Shown here piece by piece: positions 32,583 through 39,911 of a DNA stretch of 39,911 bases. The translations under genes were made by a program, and so were the position numbers. The DNA lies in the NCBI GenBank assembly GCA_005776395.1, contig SXPJ01000001.1, positions 1 through 39,911 of the forward strand, in the 5' to 3' direction. Under the pieces are notes generated by a model, which was not told the origin of the DNA, did no database searches, and was given only the letters and a program-made list of their open reading frames with translations. Numbering within the stretch: position 1 is the stretch's first letter; each line of letters starts with the position of its first letter. The stretch comes from Bdellovibrionales bacterium (GTDB lineage Bacteria; Bdellovibrionota; FAC87; UBA2466).

Positions 32583-32762
32583 TTATTTAGAAAGAATCTT
32601 GTAGTCGGTGACGCCATATACGATTAGCAACTCCATGAGACGCTCCCCTTCCGGAACGTCCATGCGTCCGCCTTCAATGTGAGCGATGGTCGCGTGATTC
32701 TTGCTAAGCCGTTTGCCAACGTGACGTAAGCTAAGACCCTCCTGACGAATTGCGACTGATTT
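32583..32762 (-). pseudogene. 5'-truncated XRE-family helix-turn-helix gene
   Basis: The minus-strand frame ends at 32583 and reads IRQEGLSLRHVGKRLSKNHATIAHIEGG...LLIVYGV, a complete Cro/C1-type recognition region with C-terminal helix. The start is missing: upstream in frame lies the end of cusA in another frame. The homology begins at about 32760, exactly where the CusA protein leaves its family consensus. I infer that cusA and this gene were joined by a recombination that cut off the regulator's first helix. It is convergent with fic2, and such regulators often accompany toxin genes. Confidence 0.6.
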
Positions 32763-35700
32763 CAACCCTGCTTTTCCAAAGGTAGAAGATCGCCGGGTAC
32801 ACAAGAAGTTCAAGAACAAAACTGGTGACAAGTCCGCCAATCATAGGCGTGGCGATCCGGCGCATAACATCGCTTCCTGCTCCAGAAGACCACATGATAG
32901 GAAGGAGCCCAGTAAACGCTGCCATGACTGTCATCAGCTTGGGACGGATTCTTTTGACTGCACCATGAATGATGGCGTTTACGAGTTCCTCTCTGGTCCG
33001 CATTCTGCCCGCTTTGCGCTCTCCCTCGTAGGCAATATCAAGATAGAGAAGCATGAAAACCCCAGTCTCTGCATCAAGCCCCATAAGGGCAATCATGCCT
33101 ACCCATACCGCTATCGAAATGTTGTAGCCCAGAAGAAAAAGAAGCCAGACACTTCCAATGAGAGAGAACGGAACGGCAAGAAGCACGATCCCGGTTTTCA
33201 CGACAGATTTCGTGTTCATGTAGAGCAGTAACGCGATGAGGAAAAGCGTCAGAGGAATGATAATTTTCAATCGTTCTTTTACCCGAATCATGTTTTCGTA
33301 CTGTCCACTCCAGAGTAGTGAGAATCCGGTAGGTAACTTCACCATTTCAGAAACCTTCCGCTTGGCTTCACTCACATAGCCCCCGACATCACGGTCAACG
33401 ATATCGACGTAAACATATCCCGCAAGAAGTCCGTTTTCGTTTCGGATCATGGCGGGTCCTTTCACCATTTGAATATCCGCCAATTGCACCATCGGAATCT
33501 GCGCGCCACTTGGTGTAGGCACGAGGATTCTATTGAGAGCCTCAATATCGTCACGAAACTCTCTTGAATACCTAACATTGATGGGGTAGCGCTCACGTTC
33601 TTCTATAGTCGTTGATATATTTTCTCCTCCGACAGCGCTTGCAATAACCATTTGCGCGTCCGCAATTGAAATCCCATAACGGGCAAGTTCTTCTCTCTTT
33701 AATTTGAAATCGAGGTAATAACCATCTGCCGTGCGTTCAGCGAACACGTTTCGAGTACCGGGAATACCGCGGACTGTGGCTTCGATCTGTTCACTCAAGT
33801 TTTGAATCACCTTCAAGTCAGAACCCAAAACTTTGATTCCTACCGGGGTACGTATCCCGGTCGAGAGCATGTCGATGCGATTTCGTATTGGCATCGTCCA
33901 GATATTAGGAATTCCCGCAAACTTCAGTTTTTCGTTCATTGCAGTTTGTAATTCTTCAAAAGTTCTAGCCCTTGAGAAGCCCATAAAACCCTTCACAACC
34001 TTTGGCCACTCGTTACGGGACTTAAGCAAAATCATGGTTTCTACCATCGAAAAGGGGGCGGGATCAGTTGACGTGTCAGCGCGGCCAGCCTTTCCGAAGA
34101 CAGTTTCAACTTCCGCAAACTCTTTGATCAGTTTGTCTTGGACCTGCAATATTCTTTGCGCTTCTGCCACCGCCATACCGGGAAAAGCTGTCGGCATATA
34201 GAGCATGGAACCCTCATTGAGGGGTGGCATGAACTCAGAGCCTAGTCGTAGATAAACAGGAATAGTGGAGAGGACCAAAAGCAGAGCAACGATAATGGTT
34301 GCCTTCGAGTGCTTCAAGACAAAATGCACCACGGGCTCGTAAATCCGAAAGAGGATACGGCTGATCGGATGTTTTTCTTCAGGGTAGTAATTGCCAACAA
34401 GTGTGTAGTTTGCGAGCTTATTCAGCCAGCTCGGTCGGAATGAGAAAGGGTCCATGCGGGTAAAGAGCATTCGCATTGCCGGATCAAAAGTGACGGCAAG
34501 AAGAGCGGCCAGCGCCATCGCTAAGGTCTTTGAGATCGCAAGCGGTCGGAACAGCCTTCCCTCCTGATCAATAAGCGTAAAAACCGGAAGAAAGGAGACG
34601 GAAATTACGAGGAGTGAAAAAAATACCGAAGGAGCGACTTCCTTCAAAGCCTCAAGGCGAATGAGGTGAAAGTCCCCTTTTCTTCCGGAAGCATTCCATT
34701 CTTCCAGACGTTTATAGGCATTTTCCACTTCAACAATCGCCCCATCAACTAGCACTCCTATCGAAATTGCGATTCCGGCAAGAGACATGATGTTTGTGGT
34801 GACGCCGAAAAAGTACATTGGAATGAACGCAATGAAAACACTGATCGGAATAGTAAGTATTGGAACAATGGCAGAGGGGATGTGCCAGAGAAAAATCAGG
34901 ATGACTAGGCTTACGATAATAACCTCAACGATAAGCTCGTGCTTCAAGGTATCTATCGCTTTCGAGATAAGATCTGATCGGTCGTATGTCGTGACAAGAC
35001 GAACACCGCTAGGAAGACTTGGCTTCAGTTCTTCAATCCTTTCCTTCACCCTATTGATGACGTTGAGAGCATTCTCCCCTTGCCTCATGATTACGATACC
35101 GCCGACCGCATCGCCCATTCCGTTCAGATCAGTGACCCCACGTCGCATATCCGGACCCAGCTCGACTCGGGCGATCTGTTTTACAAGGATCGGAGTTCCC
35201 GACTTAGCGTCCGTACTAACGACGATATTTTCAATATCGGAGAGGTTCTTGATGTAACCTCTTCCGCGCACCATGTATTCGGTACCAGAAAACTCAAGCA
35301 CCCGCCCACCCGTATCCTGATTTCCCTTACGAACTGCGTCTGCGAGCTGAGTAATAGTGATCCCATAGCCTGCAAGACGGTTTGGATCGACGTTGATCTG
35401 ATACTGCTTTACAAAGCCGCCAACGGAAGCAACTTCCGCGACTCCTGGAATGGATTGCAAATGGTATTTGAGATTCCAGTCTTGAAGGCTTCTAAGTTGC
35501 GCCAAGTTAAGCCCATGAGAGTCATCGACCAAAGCGTACTGGTAAACCCAGCCGATGCTAGTCGCATCTGGCCCAATTTCCGTCTGTACGCCCTGGGGGA
35601 GCCGAGCCATAATTTTACTTAGGTACTCCACGACACGTGATCTTGCCCAATAAAGATCGGTACCATCATCGAAGATCACATAGACGTAAGAGAATCCGAA

Positions 35701-35958
35701 ATCAGAGAGACCGCGAACCGCTTTGATATGGGGAGCGCCTAAAAGAGAAGTGACGATTGGATAAGTTACTTGGTCTTCAATAATATCAGGGCTTCTGTCC
35801 CATTTGGAATAGATGATCACCTGCGTATCCGATAGGTCGGGAATGGCATCAAGCGAGATGTGGCGAAGAGTCCAAAAGGAGAATGCAACAGCAATTCCCG
35901 TAAAGAGAAAAACTAAAAATTTATTTCGTACGCTCCATTCAATGAGTTTTTCGATCAT
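32731..35958 (-). CDS. cusA: Copper/silver RND efflux pump (CusA)
   Basis: The 1075-residue inner-membrane RND transporter has 12 predicted helices and two large periplasmic domains. The copper triad is conserved: Met588 in MLYMPTAFPGM, Met638 in FSMVET and Met697 in RIDMLSTG, which separates CusA from CzcA-type Zn/Co/Cd pumps. Asp405 in GVLVDGAIVEVENAY is the proton-relay acid. N-terminal SLDAIPDLSDTQVIIY is typical. The last 11 residues (VEISRNSSGGS) run past the normal end, into DNA of the XRE relic. It exports Cu(I)/Ag(I) with CusB and CusC, encoded upstream with 4-base overlaps. Confidence 0.93.
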   Translation of the reverse strand: MIEKLIEWSVRNKFLVFLFTGIAVAFSFWTLRHISLDAIPDLSDTQVIIYSKWDRSPDIIEDQVTYPIVTSLLGAPHIKAVRGLSDFGFSYVYVIFDDGTDLYWARSRVVEYLSKIMARLPQGVQTEIGPDATSIGWVYQYALVDDSHGLNLAQLRSLQDWNLKYHLQSIPGVAEVASVGGFVKQYQINVDPNRLAGYGITITQLADAVRKGNQDTGGRVLEFSGTEYMVRGRGYIKNLSDIENIVVSTDAKSGTPILVKQIARVELGPDMRRGVTDLNGMGDAVGGIVIMRQGENALNVINRVKERIEELKPSLPSGVRLVTTYDRSDLISKAIDTLKHELIVEVIIVSLVILIFLWHIPSAIVPILTIPISVFIAFIPMYFFGVTTNIMSLAGIAISIGVLVDGAIVEVENAYKRLEEWNASGRKGDFHLIRLEALKEVAPSVFFSLLVISVSFLPVFTLIDQEGRLFRPLAISKTLAMALAALLAVTFDPAMRMLFTRMDPFSFRPSWLNKLANYTLVGNYYPEEKHPISRILFRIYEPVVHFVLKHSKATIIVALLLVLSTIPVYLRLGSEFMPPLNEGSMLYMPTAFPGMAVAEAQRILQVQDKLIKEFAEVETVFGKAGRADTSTDPAPFSMVETMILLKSRNEWPKVVKGFMGFSRARTFEELQTAMNEKLKFAGIPNIWTMPIRNRIDMLSTGIRTPVGIKVLGSDLKVIQNLSEQIEATVRGIPGTRNVFAERTADGYYLDFKLKREELARYGISIADAQMVIASAVGGENISTTIEERERYPINVRYSREFRDDIEALNRILVPTPSGAQIPMVQLADIQMVKGPAMIRNENGLLAGYVYVDIVDRDVGGYVSEAKRKVSEMVKLPTGFSLLWSGQYENMIRVKERLKIIIPLTLFLIALLLYMNTKSVVKTGIVLLAVPFSLIGSVWLLFLLGYNISIAVWVGMIALMGLDAETGVFMLLYLDIAYEGERKAGRMRTREELVNAIIHGAVKRIRPKLMTVMAAFTGLLPIMWSSGAGSDVMRRIATPMIGGLVTSFVLELLVYPAIFYLWKSRVEISRNSSGGS

Positions 35959-37214
35959 CGGGGACCTCCCGGCTGAAGCTGCGAATTCTTGCCTTTATCC
36001 GAGGGACTGGATTTGGCGTTCTTAAGAACTCCGCGCAGTCTTGATTCGGAGTCGATAAGAAAGTTCGCTGAGGTGACTACCGATTCCTCCGAGGAGACGC
36101 CGGAGAGAATCTCATAATAGTCGTTCACCTTGGTTCCAAGTTCCACTCGCCTTGGTTCAAATCGGCCATCCCCTTGAACCACAAAAACAAAATTCTCATC
36201 TCCCGAATGTAGAACTGCATCAGAAGGAATCGCGAGTTTATTACCCAAAAAAACCTGTATCTTCACGTTAACGAAGGTGTCCGGGCGAAGAACCCCTTCG
36301 GGATCAGGGACCAGAAAGCGCACTCGCGCAGTTCGCGTTTGCGCGTTAAGAACCGGGCTGATACTTGCAACCCTCCCCATGAAAGTTCGACCCGGCAGGG
36401 ATGGCGATGTCACCTCTACGTTTTGGTTCTCTTTAATCTTTGGAAGCTCGTACTCGAAAACTTCCGCATAGATCCAAACGTTACCCTTTGGAAGAAGTAA
36501 ATTCATTGGGGATGCATTCCCTTGCCCTAGCTTTCGTATTTGTTCATTAGACAAGCCCAGAAGCCTCAGCCTCGTCTGGACTGATGAAACCAGTTCTCTT
36601 GCCTGCGTTCGCAAAGATTCGTAAGAACTGTTTTTCATCTGATCTCTAGAAAGGACTGCCTGTCGATATTCTTCGACGGCGGTAAAAAGATCTGGATCAA
36701 AAGCCGCTCGTCCGCTTGCGCGTATCTCAAAGTTTAGGGGAGTTATTTTCGCCTTTGCGGTAGTGACTCCAATAAGCTGCTGACGTTCAGGAGAAAGATT
36801 GAATGCAGCTCGACCCGCAACCGAAATTTCATCGGCTTGAGAATCCTCCTCATAAACGGGAACATAATCCATTCCCATTTCGTCTTTGGAAGGAGTGGTA
36901 GAGGTGATATCAGGTCGCATCGGATGACGGTAAAAAAGGATCTTCTTGTCTTTCCTGTTTGGATGGCTTTCTGGCAGTGCTTCGGCTTCCTCGACTTTCT
37001 GTAAATCCATTTGGCAGATGGGGCACTTTCCGGGTTTGTCCGAAATGATCGATGGATGCATTGAGCAGCTATAAGTTTCTTTTAATTCATGGCTGATGTG
37101 TTTCGGAGCAATTGGGACTGATCTGCGGATCACAAGAAATGCTCCGCCACCTACCAGAAAAAGAATCCCGACGATGGGGATGATCCAGGTTTTCTTCAGT
37201 CGAAAATGTTTCAT
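35955..37214 (-). CDS. cusB: RND periplasmic adaptor with heavy-metal-binding domain (CusB)
   Basis: The 419-residue membrane-fusion protein has an N-terminal anchor (about 10-30). A heavy-metal-binding module with Cys50, Cys64 and Cys67 follows (YSCSMHPSI...GKCPICQMDL). A second motif (YRHPMRP...DEMGMDYVPVYEED, about 93-123) is common in CusB proteins. Then come the barrel-sandwich/hairpin region and a beta-barrel (DTFVNVKIQVFLGNKLAIPSDAV). It links CusA to the outer-membrane channel and presents metal to the pump. Start overlaps cusC end, and its stop overlaps the cusA start (ATGA type), so the three genes are one operon. Confidence 0.92.
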   Translation of the reverse strand: MKHFRLKKTWIIPIVGILFLVGGGAFLVIRRSVPIAPKHISHELKETYSCSMHPSIISDKPGKCPICQMDLQKVEEAEALPESHPNRKDKKILFYRHPMRPDITSTTPSKDEMGMDYVPVYEEDSQADEISVAGRAAFNLSPERQQLIGVTTAKAKITPLNFEIRASGRAAFDPDLFTAVEEYRQAVLSRDQMKNSSYESLRTQARELVSSVQTRLRLLGLSNEQIRKLGQGNASPMNLLLPKGNVWIYAEVFEYELPKIKENQNVEVTSPSLPGRTFMGRVASISPVLNAQTRTARVRFLVPDPEGVLRPDTFVNVKIQVFLGNKLAIPSDAVLHSGDENFVFVVQGDGRFEPRRVELGTKVNDYYEILSGVSSEESVVTSANFLIDSESRLRGVLKNAKSSPSDKGKNSQLQPGGPR

Positions 37215-38527
37215 CGAGCTCCCCCCAGACTGCTGCCAATCATTGCTTCAATCTCCGCTATTTTTGACTCCCGTATGGCAAGCGCCTCCGTTGAAGCGAC
37301 TTCCATTTGAAAACGTTTATTGATTGAAGAAAGAAGCGTTGCATAATCGAGCTTTCCGGTAAGGTATGCTGACCGACCGGCAGCAACTGCTTGGCGGGTT
37401 AAGGGAAGAACTCCGCCCTCGAAAAGATCGACTCGCTTGTTTGCCTCATCAAGCTCCGCAAAAAGAACATGAATCATGTGCGCAATCCTATTTCGTTCTT
37501 CTTGAAGAAGAGCCTCGTTCCTTACCTTATTGGCGGCGGCTCCTCTGTTTTCCTCCGTCTGTTTGCTTCCCGCCCAAAGAGGGATTGAGACTCCAACCAT
37601 AGCGGACGCGAAATCGGTTCCAGGATCACCGGGACTCGGTTTTCGGAACGTGTAGCCGAGTTTGAATTCAAGATCGGGGAGGTAATTCAAATTGCTGTAA
37701 GCAAGACGTTCCTCTGATGCCTTAAGCATAGCAAGGCGCTCCTTTGCCATCGGACCTTGAGAAAACGCCATTTCAAAGAGTTTTTTTTCTAACAAATCGG
37801 AAAATTTGATGGGAGTTTTCTGAATCGATTCGGGTCGTCCGTATAGGTATCCTTGATGATCGGAACGACCAAGGAGATGGTTGATTTCTCCAAACTTGCT
37901 TCTGATAAGTTTTTCTTGGGTTAGTTCTTGATCCAGAAGACTCGCGCTCTCCACCTGGAAATTAAGCACTTCGGCTTGAGAACGCTTTCCCAGAGCATAA
38001 TTGTTTCGTGTCACAACGATCAGTTGATCGAGAAGCGCTCGCTGTTCTTTGAGCGTATCGAATTTTCGGTAAACAGCAAAAAGTTCAAAATAGATCAGTT
38101 TCACCTGTTTTGTGATCTCAAGCCGCTTTTGCCTTAATTCCTCTTTTTGTGCTTCCGACTCAAACCGGATGGCATTTTGCTTCTTCGTAAGTTTTCCAGG
38201 GAAGGGGATTTTTTGGCTCATACTCACCTGGTTTCCCGTCATTCCAAACCGATTATTCGCAAAACTATCGATCGGATAATTCATCATCTCGAAACCGAGC
38301 ACAGGATCGTCATAGCTACCGGAGGGTCCGATCTCGGCATCCTTAATAACGATCGCCTGTTCGGTTGCTTTAAGTTCGGCGTTTTTTTCCAGAGCTTCGG
38401 AAATGAGTGGGGCAAGTCGCAAGGTTTCGACCGATTTTTCATCGGGGATTTCTATATGGTCCGCTATTGCCCCTTGATCTAGAACGAACAAGAGGAAAAT
38501 CAGACCCCAAGGTTTTTCGCGGCCCAT
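37211..38527 (-). CDS. cusC: RND outer membrane channel, TolC family (CusC-like)
   Basis: The 438-residue outer-membrane efflux protein has a signal peptide (about 1-22). Two TolC-type helical hairpin halves follow, with SMSQKIPFPGKLTKKQNAI in the first and FASAMVGVSIPLWAGSKQTEEN in the second. LDYATLLSSINKRFQMEVASTEALA near the end is a usual efflux-protein motif. No lipobox is visible, unlike E. coli CusC. It is the first gene of the cus operon, with a 4-base overlap into cusB. Confidence 0.9.
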   Translation of the reverse strand: MGREKPWGLIFLLFVLDQGAIADHIEIPDEKSVETLRLAPLISEALEKNAELKATEQAIVIKDAEIGPSGSYDDPVLGFEMMNYPIDSFANNRFGMTGNQVSMSQKIPFPGKLTKKQNAIRFESEAQKEELRQKRLEITKQVKLIYFELFAVYRKFDTLKEQRALLDQLIVVTRNNYALGKRSQAEVLNFQVESASLLDQELTQEKLIRSKFGEINHLLGRSDHQGYLYGRPESIQKTPIKFSDLLEKKLFEMAFSQGPMAKERLAMLKASEERLAYSNLNYLPDLEFKLGYTFRKPSPGDPGTDFASAMVGVSIPLWAGSKQTEENRGAAANKVRNEALLQEERNRIAHMIHVLFAELDEANKRVDLFEGGVLPLTRQAVAAGRSAYLTGKLDYATLLSSINKRFQMEVASTEALAIRESKIAEIEAMIGSSLGGAR

Positions 38528-38660
38528 AGATTCACTTCTCCCTTCCTAATCAGGTATACGCCGACCACTTCTTCGCTGTGACAAAAAGGCTAAATCCGCC
38601 AATCCCACTGGTTGTTTTTCATGGCGGTGGCTGGAAAATTAAGAGATAATCAATAGTTAA
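38528..38660. promoter_or_regulatory. Divergent regulatory region of cusCBA and the sigma-factor operon
   Basis: Contains GGTATACGCCG at 38553-38563, inverted again at 38687-38697 inside the sigma gene. It also holds a stem CCGCCA/TGGCGG (38596-38601 and 38622-38627) whose core ATCCGCCA matches the fic2 operator half-site. No clear -35/-10 could be assigned. The short spacing and divergence suggest shared control. Confidence 0.45.
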
Positions 38661-39236
38661 ATGGACCGTCACAATACAAAATCTGCCGGCGTATACCCGT
38701 ATGAGAGACGGGAGGATGAAGAGCTTATGACAGGTTATATCGCAGGCGACGAAGCAGCTTTCTATGAGCTGTACCGACGGTACCGCCCCAGGGCGTATGG
38801 ATTTTTCTCGAAAAGAGTCCGAGAACGCACTGTCGTCGATGAGCTTTTTCAGCTCGCCTTCTTAAAGCTTCATAGGTCGCGTGAGCGGTATCAGCCTGGC
38901 CGACTTTTTTCGGCGTGGTTTTTCACGATTTGCCGAAATGTTGTTATCGACTATTTCAGACAGCAAGGGCGGCTTCCCGAGATAGTGAATACCGAAGCGG
39001 CTATTGAGAACGCTTCTGCTGCTGAATCGATCCGAACTGACTCTGCTTTGCCGACCGAGCTTCTTGAAACTCTCTCTGCAAACCAGAGAGAAGCTGTTCG
39101 TCTACGTTATGAAGAGGAACTCGATTTTGAAGAAATTGCGCATGAGCTTAGAACATCTCAAGAAAATGTGCGGCAGCTCATCAGTCGAGGAATGAAGAAG
39201 ATACGAGGGCTTCTCAAAGGAAATGGCAATGAATAA
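38661..39236 (+). CDS. ECF-type RNA polymerase sigma factor
   Basis: The 191-residue sigma-70 family protein has region 2 at about 33-105 (FYELYRRYRPRAYGFF, VDELFQLAFLKLHRSRERY, SAWFFTICRNVVIDYFRQ). Region 4 lies at about 130-185 (LSANQREAVRLRYEEELDFEEIAHEL...VRQLISRGMKKIRGLL). There is no region 3, so it is an ECF factor. Its stop overlaps the following membrane-protein gene by 14 bases. Divergent from cusCBA, it may direct transcription of the metal-efflux genes and itself. This role is inferred from position. Confidence 0.9.
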   Translation: MDRHNTKSAGVYPYERREDEELMTGYIAGDEAAFYELYRRYRPRAYGFFSKRVRERTVVDELFQLAFLKLHRSRERYQPGRLFSAWFFTICRNVVIDYFRQQGRLPEIVNTEAAIENASAAESIRTDSALPTELLETLSANQREAVRLRYEEELDFEEIAHELRTSQENVRQLISRGMKKIRGLLKGNGNE

Positions 39237-39768
39237 GGAAAACTTAAAAGAGTTCCAGTCGTTTCTGGCTAATGGTCTTGAACCCGCAAGAGAGGTGGAT
39301 AATCGACTCTTAGAACGGATGAAGCAGGAACTTAATCCTTCGCTTCCTAAGAGCGTCGGAAAACTTTTCATCTGTAACGCTCTTGGAAGTTCTCTGACTC
39401 TTTTTCTTTGCCCCCAATACGGGCTTTCGCTGACCAATATGCAGGGGGTTATGCCCTGGTTGATGAATGTTCACCCGGCTCTTTGTTTCTTTGTCTGCGG
39501 ACTTCTGTGGATGATGGGAGGGCAGATTCTCGCGAATCTGTTTCTGAGTTGGGATGAGCGACGCGTGCTCTCCCGTTACTACTGGGGAACGGGATTCAGT
39601 TTCATTCTATTTAGCGTACTGGCATTTGCATGTCTTGGCTCACTGACTTTCGACGGGTGGTTGGTTGCGTGGGGCCTCGGAGCACTTGCCGTCAGCTCCG
39701 CTTTCGCGATTCGAATTCGATTAAGAGTAAACCGCGCTTTATTGGCAGCCAGAGTTGTTGGTATCTAA
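39223..39768 (+). CDS. Four-helix membrane protein, candidate anti-sigma factor
   Basis: The 181-residue protein has a cytoplasmic N-terminus of about 45 residues and four predicted membrane helices (around ICNALGSSLTLFLC, PALCFFVCGLLWMMGG, GTGFSFILFSVLAFACLG, GWLVAWGLGALAVSSAFAI). It lacks the HxxxCxxC zinc anti-sigma motif, but has several membrane cysteines and a methionine-rich segment (LWMMGG) that could sense metal. Translational overlap with the sigma gene suggests it holds the sigma factor at the membrane, in the manner of NrsF-like multi-helix anti-sigma proteins. An ATG at 39229 is an alternative start. No family was recognised with certainty. Confidence 0.7.
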   Translation: MAMNKENLKEFQSFLANGLEPAREVDNRLLERMKQELNPSLPKSVGKLFICNALGSSLTLFLCPQYGLSLTNMQGVMPWLMNVHPALCFFVCGLLWMMGGQILANLFLSWDERRVLSRYYWGTGFSFILFSVLAFACLGSLTFDGWLVAWGLGALAVSSAFAIRIRLRVNRALLAARVVGI

Positions 39769-39911
39769 ACTTAATACCTGGCCCTCTATACTGTGTTTTT
39801 TGAGAGTTTTTTTGGTCTTGTTTGCCTTACAGGCCATTTAAATTCTTGGGATATTTTGGCAAACAAAGCGTCACCTAAACTCAAAACAGTAAATCCCCAT
39901 ACTTTATCGAA
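39769..39911. other. Window end, non-coding
   Basis: AT-rich sequence after the membrane-protein gene. It includes an imperfect inverted pair (ACTGTGTTTTTTGAG at about 39799, CTCAAAACAGT at about 39880) and an 11-mer CGTCACCTAAA at 39869-39879 that also occurs at 29627-29637. No gene is seen. Confidence 0.5.

Noticed and set aside
32965-35622. Several plus-strand ORFs within cusA
   Set aside because: They are shadows of the long minus-strand RND gene, which has complete family motifs.

Overview
The window looks like chromosome of a low-GC Gram-negative bacterium, most likely a relative of Bdellovibrio (Bdellovibrionota). This rests on the low-GC coding style, an LPS/heptose gene set (kdsA, gmhB, hddA), a delta-60-repeat lipoprotein, and a deltaproteobacterial-style gap-pgk-tpiA-secG-tRNA-Leu run. 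The placement is inference from gene content, not from a marker gene.

Layout. (1) 1-4.0 kb: an exported DsbA-like thioredoxin protein, an internally deleted class V aminotransferase pseudogene, a divergent SpeD (AdoMetDC family) and a large exported orphan protein. (2) 4.0-6.8 kb: an operon of a LolA-like periplasmic protein, an FtsX/MacB-type permease and a LolD-like ATPase, probably for envelope lipid or lipoprotein transport. (3) 6.8-11.2 kb: a Dam-type methylase, kdsA and gmhB (LPS inner core), a class II Fic protein with a multi-copy operator, and an outer-membrane barrel. (4) 11.5-14.2 kb: a repeat-containing lipoprotein. (5) 14.3-24.3 kb: a surface-polysaccharide region with an ABC exporter pair (Wzm/Wzt), glmS, GDP-fucose synthase, a degenerate ComEC-like metallo-beta-lactamase protein, and a tightly packed GDP-heptose set (HddA kinase, SDR, second GmhB-like phosphatase). 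It ends with a divergent glycosyltransferase/epimerase pair behind an intergenic region holding a perfect 31-bp inverted repeat. (6) 24.6-29.3 kb: a YhaM-like exonuclease, then gap-pgk-tpiA-secG and tRNA-Leu(GAG).

(7) 29.3-39.9 kb is an accessory region starting at the tRNA-Leu gene. It holds the C-terminal relic of a serine recombinase, a lytic transglycosylase lacking a signal peptide coupled to an exported eight-cysteine protein, and then a visibly more GC-rich block. That block carries a second class II Fic protein with its own operator, a 5'-truncated XRE regulator joined to the 3' end of a copper/silver RND efflux operon (cusC-cusB-cusA), and a divergent ECF sigma factor with a four-helix membrane protein. 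The composition shift, gene relics and chimeric junctions indicate acquisition by transfer.

How the genes connect: kdsA/gmhB feed LPS core synthesis. hddA, the second phosphatase, SDR, fcl, the epimerase and the glycosyltransferase would make nucleotide sugars and glycan for export by Wzm/Wzt. The glycolytic operon carries secG. The Cus pump with its divergent sigma factor looks like a self-regulated metal-resistance module. The most speculative but interesting units are the transglycosylase/exported-partner pair (possible effector-immunity), the two Fic genes with look-alike operators, and the perfect hairpin at 22.5 kb.
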